A program made the translations under genes and the position numbers. 39,760 nt of DNA from the NCBI RefSeq assembly GCF_026651875.1, contig NZ_CP104070.1:1-39760 (forward strand). The letters are read 5' to 3'. Origin of the DNA: Alicyclobacillus fastidiosus (GTDB lineage: Bacteria > Bacillota > Bacilli > Alicyclobacillales > Alicyclobacillaceae). This document shows, one piece after another, positions 30,428 through 39,760 of this stretch; positions within the stretch are counted from its first letter, which is position 1, and each line of letters opens with the position of its first letter. The notes under the pieces are model-generated. The model was not told the origin of the DNA, made no database searches, and worked only from the letters and a program-made list of their open reading frames with translations.

Positions 30428-32910
30428 TGTAATGCCCCGTTTTAAGGTATTTTTGATGTTTTAGAATTTGTTTGGTTTAAATAGTTTAAACTATTTGTTG
30501 CCAGGAGCCGAAGACAGGTGACGGTCACTCGAGAAAAATCAAAAACCGACTGCAGACATGCCGGGTATGTAGAATCCTCGCTAAACTTGTATCCTGTAGA
30601 TAACGTAAATTGTCCAAGTGATAGGAGGTGAGAAACGTCAAGAAAATATACGAATCTGGAAGTATTAGTAATGTATAATAGATGAAATGTTGAAAAGTCA
30701 AAGGCAAATGTCTATGTGGCTTTGGAAAAGTCAAAATTCAATTAAGGGAGGGATTGAAATTAAGCATTCACGGGTAGCAATTTTAAGAGAAGAGAAGACC
30801 TTCTAGAAGCTAAGTTAAGTGTAGTTTAGGTATAAAGCATGCATGGTTAAGAGAGGTGTGAGCAAATTGTGTGGTGGAAGTTAAAAGGAAATTGGGGGAA
30901 GTATATAAACACATAAATCTGAAAATTGGAGAGAAAAAAAGGGAAGCAAAATGTGAAGCTTTCTCGTGGGTCTCTTCCTTCTCCATCTTCAAAATTCCGT
31001 TTTTAATTTTCAAGCCAAATCTCATCTTCCAAAGGTTTCAAGTCATCCAATCATCAACTAAGGAAGCTAGTAAAGGCAAGTTCCTCTTCCCATATCTTCT
31101 TTATGGTCATTTAAATTCTCTCTTGGGGTTAGATTTGGGGGTTTTCAAGTTATGGTTAAATTCCCTAATTTGAAGCCTTGAAGTGAGAGATTGAAAGTGT
31201 GTAAAGGTTGTAAAGTATGGTGTTTTTGTGTTGGTAGTGGTTTTGGGGAAGAGAAATCAAGTTTTGGGTGAAGTAGGGTTTTGGTTTTATATTGGGGTAA
31301 ATTCTTGAATTTGAGGGCTTCTAAGTTTTGTGCATGTTGTTATGAGCTTAAGTGGGGTTTGTATTCTCTCACAATTCCTAAGGAATGGTGTGTTCTTGAA
31401 ATTAAGCATGGTAGAGAATTGGTCTTCTCCCATGCCTTGTGTTTGTGTATTCTTGTCATGGTAGGTCCCAAATGATCAAAAATGTGTTGAATCAATGTTA
31501 GGGTGCATATCTTTAGAATTATAAATGCCCAAAGTTCTAATAAAGTTTTAAAGAAAGCACGACAATGATGATGGTATGTAGATGTCTTTAATTTTATGAA
31601 TGCTAAGCTTTGGCATGACATGATTTGGAAAGAGTGGTAATTGTGCATCATGGACATGATTTGTATGAGCTTACCACATTTTCATACATGAGTGAGCATG
31701 GAGCATATATTTTATCTATTGCACGAGCATTTGAATGTGGCCACTAAAATTGTTGCATTGCATGAGCATTATAGCGCGTGGTGCGGAGAATCTCTGCCGG
31801 GATATCCCCCAAAACCAGTAGGCATTAGCTGGACTGGGTTTACACTCTTTCAGTGACGACCATGGAGTGCGTCCATTGGTGATGACCATGGGCGAAAGTT
31901 TATATATGTATAAGTATTTAGCTATACCCAAGGACCAATGGTCCCCACAGTTATTACAGTTTCTGTGGATGCAAGTTTCAGTCATGAGCCCGGTATGTAT
32001 TATGCTTATTATGTGGGCCGAGAGGCCGTGTATGTGTTACAAGCTTTAATGTGCATGTTGCATGGCATAACTTGCATTGGGTGTGTGTGTGATAGTGTAT
32101 TGGCTTGGCATTTCAAAACTTAAGTTAAATGTTTCGAAATAGCTAAAATAAGGTCATATATTTCGAAACATGTCTTGTAGGTTTCAAAATATAACATTTT
32201 GTTTACCAAGTTTCGAAACATGTTATGTAAGTTTCGAAACATGTCTATTTACGAGCTTGCGCACCTTGTACGGTTTTTACCATAACTTTTTATGCAGATA
32301 TCCGATTGATAAACCATTTGAAGTGTTATAAACTAGACTTGATAGACTTCGAATAGGTATAAAATTCAAATCATTTGGAAAATAATTTTATGGTTTCCCT
32401 TTAGTTTCAAAATGAGTTAAAACCTACATAGCTTGAATTCTAAAACATAGCAAAACAACATTGTATATTTCGAAACCTATGTCCTGTTGTTAACTTTATC
32501 ATTCTTTTATGCTTATTACTTGTTGATCCTTTTGGCTCACTCTTGTATTCCTCACCATTCCAGGTAAGGACAAGGACGTAGCAGATGCTGGTCCAAGTAA
32601 GATGGTTGGGTAGTACCATGTGTGCTGGGGTGCCCTCAACAAAGGTCTTGGGAGTGTTTTGGGAGACTAGTATCTTAGGATTTTCCTCCCGAAGTAAATG
32701 TATTATTTTGTGAATGTGTATTTGTAAAGTGATGAAGTCTCCATGCATGTTTTGGTTTGTATAATGATGAATGCTATGTAAAGTCTAAGATTTGTTTTAG
32801 TTTCTCTCATGCATACTATGATGTGAATATTTAGGTTTCTACTCTCCTGTATGACGCTCCCTACCCGAGGCTCTCTAGGCGTTGAGGATGTTCAGGGGAG
32901 GGGTGTTACA
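30428..32910 (+). mobile_element. Ty3/gypsy solo LTR with TATAT target duplication
   Basis: 2483 bp, starting TGTAATGCCCCGTTTTAAGG and ending GGGAGGGGTGTTACA. The ends are inverted repeats of the TGTAAYRCCCC type seen in chromovirus LTRs. TATAT flanks it at 30423-30427 and 32911-32915. A TATA box (GTATATAAAC at 30901) and a purine-rich, A-rich leader fit plus orientation. There is no coding region or second LTR. It splits the TCGA-rich repeat, whose motif continues on both sides. Confidence 0.82.
32125..32250. repeat. TTTCGAAACATG short repeats within the solo LTR
   Basis: Five spaced copies of (G)TTTCGAAA or a one-base variant, mostly followed by CATGT, lie within 125 bp. They are near-palindromic (TTTCGAAA). 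This resembles the repeated boxes found in LTR regulatory regions. Function unknown. Confidence 0.6.
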
Positions 32911-34306
32911 TATATACTCAATTATAAATTAAATTTACTCAAGTACATTTACATGATTACTCGATTATAAATTTTAAGTACTCGATTAATTTTGCTCTGC
33001 TAGAAACTTGCATCATCTACTCGAGTATAAACTATGTTTAGTCTAGTATAATTTATGCTTAGTCGAATATATTATAACTTCTAATCGATTATCTTTTAAA
33101 CAAATTTAGCTTACTTGATTACAAAAAATATTTACTTGATTAAGATGATAGGACTTATTTGATTTGGCTTTAGGGCTTATTTCAATGAGATCATTATTCG
33201 AGTATACAAAATTTTTACTCGATTAAAAGATTGAATTTCAAAAATTTATTCTATTATATAGAACTTTATACTCGATTGAAAGAACAAACTTTCTTACTTG
33301 AATGATTAACAATATATTATTCGAGCAGCATGGACTTGTACTCAATTAAAGAATTGATATACTCTATTAATTATCAAGATTACTGGATTATTTCTTCTAT
33401 CATCTTATATCTCTTAATACATTGTTTTGTTCATCATCATCCACAAACATCTTTTCATCAAATTAAAGCATAACAAATGACTCAACAAAAATCTTTTGAC
33501 CGATTTTTATAAACTGTCGACTGTTTGTTTTGCATGCTCTTGGTTACTTGTTGTCGATTGTTAGTGCATTATTTCCAATCAAAAGTTATAGGAACTATCG
33601 ATCAATTTTTATAAAATATCAACCGACCATTTTAAAGTTTTGAAAAGAAGTTTACCAATTACTCAAATCAATCAACTAGTTCTGTCGCAAAAAGTCCAAT
33701 ATCTAATTGTACGTAATCTCTATAGGTTGGATTTCTCAATCCTTTTGTCTCTAACGACTACATCTTCAAGAAGAGATGACAAAACCTATATATAGAAGAA
33801 TATTTTGAAGCTTGAGTAGAAAGATTGACTATTGGGCTTTCAGGTTTCATATTACACATTCACAAGTTTTCTTATGCTTCATTTTTACTCTCATTTTTAG
33901 TTAAAATTGTTTTTCTTCATTGAAAAGATTTCTTCAAAGCCTCGTATTAACTTGTTGTCTTAGAGAGTGGTTGCTCTCATTATCTTTATTGTACTCCATA
34001 TTTCCTAGCGGGTTGTGCTAGAAGAACTAGCAAGATTTGTTAGTTAGTGTAAAAGGTTATGGTTTGTAACCTAAGATTTTATAGTGGATTTGAAAATATC
34101 TAGTGGGGTGCTAGAGTGGTGGATATAGGCTAAGTTGAACCGAACCACTCTAAATTCTTGTGTCAATTTCATACTTTGATATCTATCTTTTTTCAATTAA
34201 CTCATTGCTTTCATATTTCTCTTTAAAACTTTAAAATCTTTTGAAAAATTAGAAACACCCAATTCGCCCCCTTTTGGATATGTGGTCATTCTATTACACA
34301 AACCTA

Positions 34307-35360
34307 ACATAATTAGATTTCATTTTGCTTAAGTAAACATGTAATGGACTCTTGAATCTTTGCTACTTCTCATTAAGATCTAATAGAGAATCGCAGTCAG
34401 TGTGGCTTGGTTCTAGATTGGTTTATCCAACTGATCCACTAGATGGAGGAATTAACTCTATTGGAAAATTGTCATCATCTTTAGAGTGAATCTCCCCTGA
34501 TGATGAGAAACAAATGGAGAAAAAAAGATCAACTTCATGAAAAGTGATATCATAGAGACAAACGTCCTTTTCGAAGAAGGATGGTAACACTCGTACCCCT
34601 TTTGAGAGGGAAAATAACCTAGAAAGACACACCTTAAAGCTCTTGGATCTATTTTACTCCTATGTTTTGAGGATATGTGAACAAAAGCAACACATCCAAA
34701 CACTCTAGGTTCTAGAATAGTGCAAGGGACAACATTTTGATAGGCTTCGAAGAGAAGTTAAAGTTTAGTTTTGTTCCCCAGAAGGTTAGAAGGAAGTCTG
34801 TTAATGATAAAAGTGGTTGTAAGAATAGCCTCCCCCAAAAATATTTTGGTACATTCATTTGGAATAGAAGGGATGTGAGTAACATTGAGGAGGTGTCAAT
34901 TTTTTTTTCTCTGCAATCCTATTCTGTTGTGGGGTATCTACATAAGATGATTCATGAATAATTCTTTCATTTTGAAAGAAGGTATTGACAAAATGATTAA
35001 AGTATTATTCTCCATTATTTGATTGAATATGTTTAAAGAAGACACCAAACTGAGTATAAATCATTTTGTGAAAAGATCGAAAGGTAATCCCTACCTTTGA
35101 CTTTTCTTTTATAAATAGAACCAAGTAGTTTTAGTGTGATCAGTAACAAAGGAAATAAACCAACGAGAATTGTTGACATTTGGAATTTTAGCAGGACCCA
35201 ATATATTAGTGTGAACCAAGGAAAATGGTAGAGAAACCAATTTATTGTTGACTAGAAATGAAACCCTATGATATTTAGCATACTCACATGAATCACAATA
35301 AAGGGACTCAATACCAACATTCTTAAGAAAAATGGGGGAACATTTGTTTAAGCAAGACAA
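34307..35360 (-). pseudogene. Copia integrase region
   Basis: Minus strand: LYCDSCEYAKYHRVSF (pre-integrase zinc-binding end), LVHTNILGPAKIPNVNN, FISFVTDHTKTTWFYL, later QSNNGE, DTPQQNRIAEKKN, then MFGCVAFVHISSKHRSKIDP, RALRCVFLGYFPSQKGYECY. In active copia integrases the first catalytic Asp sits in HSDxxGP and the second in SDNG. Here both are Asn (HTN, SNN), so the enzyme could not work even without the stops. It continues to the linker before RT, where the composite repeat is inserted. Confidence 0.9.
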
Positions 35361-35940
35361 AAAGTGGATGGCAGAGCTTACAATGCTCTAGCTAGACTTT
35401 TGAAACATTAGAAGGCACATAACTATTATTGGAACCTTGAGAATTATAGCTAAGTGAGAGTTGAACACCACGTGTCTTCTTGAGGTGGTATAGTCCATCC
35501 TTCTCTTCAGCATATCCAATCATCCTCCCCATGTCCTATTCCTGAAATATGTAATAAGTAGAATAAAAAATGGCTAGGTAGTTTAAGGACTTAGTCCATT
35601 AATAAATAGATATCAGATTTGTGGAGAGATTAGGAACACCTAAAACATTCTCAAGGAAAATTGTAGGTGTCTAATGGGTATGATCAAATCCTATAATTTC
35701 AATAGTTTTACCATTAACAATAGTTATTTTTCTCTTTTCTAAACTAGGTTGATAAGAGTTAAGGATTTTTGAGTTGTAGGTCATATGGCCAATTTCTTAT
35801 GAGTCAATGATCCAAGAATTAACACTGAAAGTAGCAGACGTTAGGCATTTACCTGATTGAGTAAGTAAATAAGAATTAGATAAGGGAGTGTCAAGAAGTC
35901 CTCTTAACTTTTCCATCTCCTCCTTATTGAACCCTTTGAA
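35361..35940 (-). pseudogene. Copia protease region
   Basis: Minus strand at about 35818-35781 reads SWIIDS-stop-EIGHMTYN, where an active element has WIIDSGATDHM. The stop replaces the Gly of the catalytic DSG motif and the ATD is altered. KILNSYQP follows, as usual. The rest of the stretch is degenerate polyprotein between protease and integrase. Confidence 0.82.
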
Positions 35941-35948
35941 GTCAATGA

Positions 35949-36140
35949 CATCTTGGCTACCTTCTTCTTTATAGCATTGTTTGCTTTATCCCTTTGATTT
36001 TTAATTATGTTCAGGACTTTCTCTTTACCATGTAGTTTGAAACACATCTTGGCTACCTTCTTCTTTATAGCATTGTTTGCTTTACTCCTTTGATTTTTAA
36101 TTATGTTCAGGACTTTCTCCTTACCATGTAGTTTGAAACA
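35949..36140 (-). repeat. In-frame 96-bp tandem duplication in copia gag
   Basis: Units 35949-36044 and 36045-36140 are nearly identical (a few differences, e.g. TATCCCT versus TACTCCT). On the minus strand each encodes 32 residues starting CFKLHGKEKVLN and ending AIKKKVAKM. The first Cys of the unit is the last ligand of the zinc knuckle. The duplication keeps the frame. Confidence 0.92.
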
Positions 36141-37117
36141 TGTCTCTCGAGTATGTCTGGACTACTTACAATGAGAGCACCAAAGTGCATCTTTGTCAGA
36201 TTTGGTGGTTTCTTGTTGTTCTTCATCATTCTTTTCACCCCATCCTTGTCTTCAACCATCATTAAGTTTGCTAGAAATCATAGCTAACCCAAAAGCTGGA
36301 TGGGATTCCAACATAACAACCTTTCTAGTCTCATCTCCTCTTATTATAGAGTACACTTAACTTAAGGAAGGTAACTTCTCCCTTCCCAAAATCTAGACTC
36401 GAACTTTATCAAATTCTACATTTAATTTGGCTAAAAATTGAAAAAAATTATCTCTTTCCATGACTTATAGGAGGATCTTGGCATCCTCATTGCATTTTGT
36501 TTTCAAATTTTGATAGTGTTCTAAATCCAGCCATAGACCATTTATCACATTGAAATAATCAACAATTGAAAAATTGTTTTGTCTCATACTTGAGATTTTA
36601 GTCTTAATCTCATATAAGGTTGTTGCTTCTTCCATCTTCGAGTATATCCTCTAAACAGTGTCCCCAATCTCCTTATTGTAGGAAGGAACATGTAATGTTT
36701 GCTTATTTATTGCTACATAGAGTTCCAAATCTAGGACATTATATTAAAAAACATACCAATCTTTGAATTTTGAATCATCTTGGCTTAGTCCACTTTTGAT
36801 AAGATGGCCAATCTTTCCTCGTCCTCTTAGGAATGTCCTCACTATCTATGACCATTGGAGATAGTTCTTCCCTTCCAAATGGTAGGAAGAGTTCTTTTTT
36901 GTTCTCCAATTGAGGATTGATTGGATGAAGCATCAAAGTGCGATGCTATAGGTTCAGTCATAGTTTGTGGAAAAGAGTTCGATATCTCTAGGGTGTGAGG
37001 AGTGAGAGTAATAGAGGTTGAGAAAAGGAAAAGAACAAATCTAAGGCAGCAACAATGGTGGACATAACTAATAACCAACGATAAAGGATAGAAGAAAAAG
37101 AAATTAGTTATCAACAA
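36135..37117 (-). pseudogene. Copia gag with zinc knuckle
   Basis: The probable start is MTEPIASHFDASSNQSS (near 36970). Downstream on the minus strand come VRILGREKLPSLSVLYSIIR, GDETRKVVMLESHPAF and a CCHC zinc knuckle, CSHCK-stop-SRHTRETC (C-x2-C-x4-H-x4-C), at about 36138-36180. The motifs match the UBN2-type gag of plant copia elements. One stop lies within the knuckle. Gag would form the virus-like particle and bind the RNA. Confidence 0.85.
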
Positions 37118-37210
37118 GTAGCAATGAAGGCTGACAAACAGGACTACTAGCGACGAAGGTTGGAAATCTCGAGAAAAAAATGATTTCTCTAACTAATTGT
37201 CCCAGAAGCC

Positions 37211-37226
37211 GGTGGCTTTGATACCA
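37211..37226 (-). other. Copia primer-binding site (initiator tRNA-Met)
   Basis: The minus strand directly after the LTR end TTCTCACA reads TGGTATCAAAGCCACC. The plant initiator tRNA-Met site is TGGTATCAGAGC, so one base differs. It fixes the element's orientation and the LTR boundary. Confidence 0.92.
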
Positions 37227-37511
37227 TGTGAGAAAACTTGAATAACTTTCCTATATTTTATATGTAAATCTTTTTCTATATTTATATAAAATGGGTTGCT
37301 ATTTCTGAGAAAGAGTACATAGCCTAAATCAAAGGAATTGATTCATAAATAAAGGATTCAAATCCTTAATCAAGGGGATCAATCAATTAGATCTCAAATT
37401 ATAGGAATAAATTAGGAAAAGAAAAAATAGGAAAGAATGAATTTTCAATCAATCAAAGATAAAGAAGATATTAGTTGTCGGCTGCAAGGCTATTGTGAAT
37501 CATCTTTAACA
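37227..37511 (-). repeat. Copia 5' LTR
   Basis: 285 bp, minus-strand start TGTTAAAGATGATTC and end TTTTCTCACA. It is the partner of 25186-25466. Differences are scattered base changes plus small indels. Confidence 0.9.
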
Positions 37512-37530
37512 AATAATTCTCATGACATTA
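37512..37530 (+). mobile_element. End of the second gypsy LTR, beyond copia
   Basis: AATAATTCTCATGACATTA continues the LTR that stops at 25185. The first copy has ACTAATCCTTAAGACATCA at the equivalent place (8068-8086). It locates the copia insertion inside that LTR. Confidence 0.6.
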
Positions 37531-37904
37531 GTCATGTTCAAGCGGTATTACAATAATATACTATATAGTATAATTATATTCATTCATAACTATTAAGATA
37601 TTAATAAAATATAAAATGATACTATTAATATATATTTATAATTCAATTAAGTTGGCTCATAAAGAAAACCAAAGGAACAATACATAACGACTGAAGTATG
37701 ACTCATTTATTAAATGATTTATACCTTTTAACTCATCTTTTTAACTCATTTCATTTATAAAACCTAACTTATTGTGAGTTTAGTTGCAAATATTTCACAA
37801 ATTCACTCGACTCATATTTAATCCTAACTGTCAAGATATGTCAACATATTTTTCATGTTATTATAAAATAGGGTTATAGGCTTTGTTTGTTAATTGAAAG
37901 ATAA
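37531..37904. other. AT-rich plant DNA
   Basis: No gene, RNA or repeat that I recognise. No gypsy gag follows the LTR end here, in contrast to 8108-9420. Confidence 0.5.
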
Positions 37905-37912
37905 CTAAGCAT

Positions 37913-38248
37913 TAGGGGTATTCAAATTTCAGTCCAAATTGAAAGATCAAACTTGACCAAATCAAAAGATCTAATCTGGTCCAAAACCAAGTAAATTTGA
38001 TTCGGTCTCTGACTCAAAAAATTTTAAAAATTAATCTTTGGTCCGGTCCTAGTTTTGGATGAAAGACCAAATAAATATAACAGTACATATACTAGTATAT
38101 GTATGCAACCACAATTTGTACGTAAATCAATATATTGTTGTATGTTAATTGGACTAGTCATGACCTTATTAGGTTGGAATTTTTTTGTCAATTTTGATTC
38201 TAATCCAGTCCAATCTAAACTTGATCAAAACCAAATGAACACCCCTTA
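37913..38248. mobile_element. hAT-like MITE
   Basis: 336 bp starting TAGGGGTATTCAAATTT and ending AAATGAACACCCCTTA. The ends pair as AGGGGTATTCA / AGGGGTGTTCA. Eight flanking bases are CTAAGCAT (37905-37912) and CCAAGCAT (38249-38256), a duplication with one change. It has no coding capacity. The interior has paired GGTCCGGTCC- and CCAGTCCAAT-like words. It is related in style, though not obviously in sequence, to the MITE at 26041. Confidence 0.75.
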
Positions 38249-38256
38249 CCAAGCAT

Positions 38257-39760
38257 ATAAGAGCACCATTCTTTTCTTAAGTGTATATGATAGAATATGC
38301 CAACACTTGGTGGATCATGCAAGGGGTGAAATTGGTTTTCAAAACATTTTAAAAAACGTAACATACAGATAGAGGAAGCAAAATAGAAAACCTTTGCAAG
38401 ACTTAGTATGAAGCAACCATATGCATATCTAAAACATCCAACCATATAGGGTTAAGTATCATATACCTTAAGGGATGAAGAAGTTGTCAATCGTCTAATA
38501 CACCTTTGGCCCATAGCTTTCGACCTCTTACGAAGCTCCCATGAATCGTCGTGGACAGCTCCTGAAACCTGCTTACTTGGATGACTAGTTCGCCCTCACA
38601 AATGCAAGGGACCAAGTCAATCCATGCCTAAGTCATACCAAATCCCTTTAATGGATGTGTGCTAGCCTATCTCAACGAAGGTGAACCAAGGCTATGGGGT
38701 TGTTCTTTCGGATGAAAGCTAGTCGTTTAACAACCAATGATTAACAAGAAGAACAAGGAAGCAAGGATGAGATGGCATATGGCTTTTGGAGCAAGAAGAA
38801 GAAAAAACATATGAGAGAAATGAGAAGAAGAAGCGTACGGCCGATTGCTTGCCTTCTCTTTTTTTAATCTCATGCCCATCTCCTCTCATTTAATGCTCTG
38901 CAAAAAGAATAATTAAAGAAGCAACAGAGCATTAAATGCTTTGTTATCGAAAACGACAGAAGACGGAAGCACAAGGGTGAAATGTCACTTACAAGGCAAT
39001 TGACCATTGCAAGGACTAGTCGATCATTTTTAGCCCACTTGAGGAAAAAGGTCGACCATCTTAAAGAAACAGTCAACTCCTATATGTCTTCTATTGCAAT
39101 TTCTGGTTTATTGCATCAAGACCCATCATTAACTCTTAATATCTCTTCCACCAACTCTTATTGAAACCAAGACCTCCCGTTAACTCTTAATGGCCTCCCA
39201 CTGTTAACTCTTAACAGTTCATTGATCATTTTGTTAACTTTTAACAATATCCATCATTATTAACTCCTTAATGATAAGAAAACACATTAACAATGATGGA
39301 TTACTAATCCAATGCGTTGCTTAATATGTGTGTAACCATCTAGGTTCACAACCATGTAACAATCAAGACACATCAACTTTTTAATACTAATTGAACATTT
39401 CGATCTATTATGAGAACCTCTCTATCTCCCTAAAGCACCGTGAAAGATCTTGAGTGTCCTCTAGCGTAGATTTAAGACGATCCTAATGGCAATAAAAGTC
39501 AATACTTATTGTAAACCTATTTGGCCTTTTGATTACCATGTGTTATAATCCTTTTATTGACTAACATTCTGATTGAGTGAGAGTCATGGAATGATTAAAC
39601 TCATAGAACTCAATAGCTATGCCAAGATTTAGTGTAGTGTGATTGAGATGACACTTCGAACTTTTCCGAAGTGAAAAACTCTTTTCTGGATCATGCGCAC
39701 CCTGGCTAGGGGTTCAGACAATCACAAACCAACCATGATTGCATAGGATGTTTCCCTTAC
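38257..39760. other. Unassigned plant repeat-like DNA
   Basis: No convincing gene. The parts differ in texture: 38460-38720 is GC-richer with several short words such as GGGACCAAG; 38860-38960 has T-runs; 39125-39290 is the TTAACTCTTAA array listed separately; 39400-39760 reads like the body of a long LTR or similar dispersed element. The last bases may join to position 1 in a circular clone. Confidence 0.4.
39125..39290. repeat. Degenerate TTAACTCTTAA repeats
   Basis: About six copies of (G/A)TTAACTCTTAA or close variants (near 39128, 39178, 39202, 39233, 39259 and a weaker CCAACTCTTATTG) at irregular spacing of 20-30 bp. The word is partly palindromic. It could be a regulatory array in an LTR U3 region. 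Function unknown. Confidence 0.6.

Larger units (their letters stand above)
29204..34306. repeat. TCGA-rich composite repeat, copy 2, with inverted ends
   Basis: Interrupts copia between RT and integrase. The ends read TAGGATTTGG and (inverted) TAGGTTTGTG with ACA on both sides, but these limits are tentative. Without the 2.48-kb solo LTR it is about 2.6 kb. The middle (30160-30420 and 32916-33400) repeats TACTCGATTATAAA-like words. Near each end is the same box in opposite orientation: TTTAGAGTGGTTTGACAAC at 29537 and AACCGAACCACTCTAAATTC at 34138. Each has an outer C/G-rich box (29444-29455 and 34261-34277) like the one at 24487. It shares motifs with 21901-24535. It may be two LTR fragments head to head or one fold-back element. 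Confidence 0.5.
25186..37511 (-). mobile_element. Ty1/copia retrotransposon with nested insertions
   Basis: A whole element on the minus strand. The two LTRs are at 25186-25466 and 37227-37511, with a polypurine tract beside the first and a tRNA-iMet primer-binding site beside the second. Between them are remnants of gag, protease, integrase, RT and RNase H in copia order. The flanks are ACTAA (25181-25185) and AATAA (37512-37516), a target duplication with one change. The 12.3-kb span includes three insertions (26041-26726, 26908-28246, 29204-34306), and without them it would be about 5 kb, a normal copia size. The LTRs differ at many positions and the coding region has stops and lost catalytic residues, so it is old and inactive. 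Confidence 0.88.

Overview
The window is a cloned piece of a plant (angiosperm) genome in a bacterial artificial chromosome. It is not a bacterial locus. Bases 9422-17542 are a complete BAC vector of about 8.1 kb, opened at its BamHI site. In order it carries the lacZ-alpha 3' half with a T7 promoter, loxP, lambda cos, F-plasmid sopC/sopB/sopA, incC, repE and ori2, the RK2 oriV, a resD remnant, chloramphenicol resistance, and the lac promoter with the lacZ-alpha 5' half. Both sequencing-primer sites typical of the copy-control vector pCC1BAC are present. The plant DNA left of 9421 and right of 17547 is therefore the two ends of one insert and is not adjacent in the genome. If the record is the whole circular clone, the insert reads 17548-39760 then 1-9420, about 31.6 kb.

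The insert is AT-rich and made mostly of nested, decayed transposable elements. Only one plant gene is convincing: a 110-codon, GC-rich, intronless minus-strand gene for a small conserved plant protein of unknown function (2120-2452). One isolated spliced exon is plausible (19001-19110).

Left arm (1-9420): intergenic DNA, a tiny TTA-flanked inverted-repeat element, the gene, and an AT-rich stretch with a perfect 27-bp hairpin. Then come a copia integrase scrap and the 5' LTR, primer-binding site and gag of a Ty3/gypsy element, cut off by the cloning site. That LTR is split by a 2.98-kb solo LTR (5-bp duplication CCTAA), which itself carries a Tourist-like MITE.

Right arm (17548-39760): the putative exon, a CACTA-type element packed with GAGGGCGAG repeats, a 5'-truncated dead LINE ending in the plant-typical (TTG)n tail, and a 2.6-kb repeat rich in TCGAGTA words with LTR-like features. 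A second copy of the gypsy LTR follows, interrupted by a Ty1/copia element on the minus strand (25186-37511). That copia element has both LTRs, an initiator-Met primer-binding site, a polypurine tract and remnants of gag, protease, integrase, RT and RNase H. It was hit by at least three later insertions: a hAT-like MITE, a CACTA element, and a composite TCGA-rich repeat that was in turn hit by a 2.48-kb gypsy solo LTR. Removing the hAT and CACTA insertions restores the copia reading frame. A hAT-like MITE (37913-38248) and unassigned repetitive DNA complete the window.

I found no undescribed biological system. The main points are the vector identity, a one-base deletion in the cat gene that is probably a sequence error, the reconstructable order of nested insertions, and a few repeat families or elements whose identity I cannot settle.
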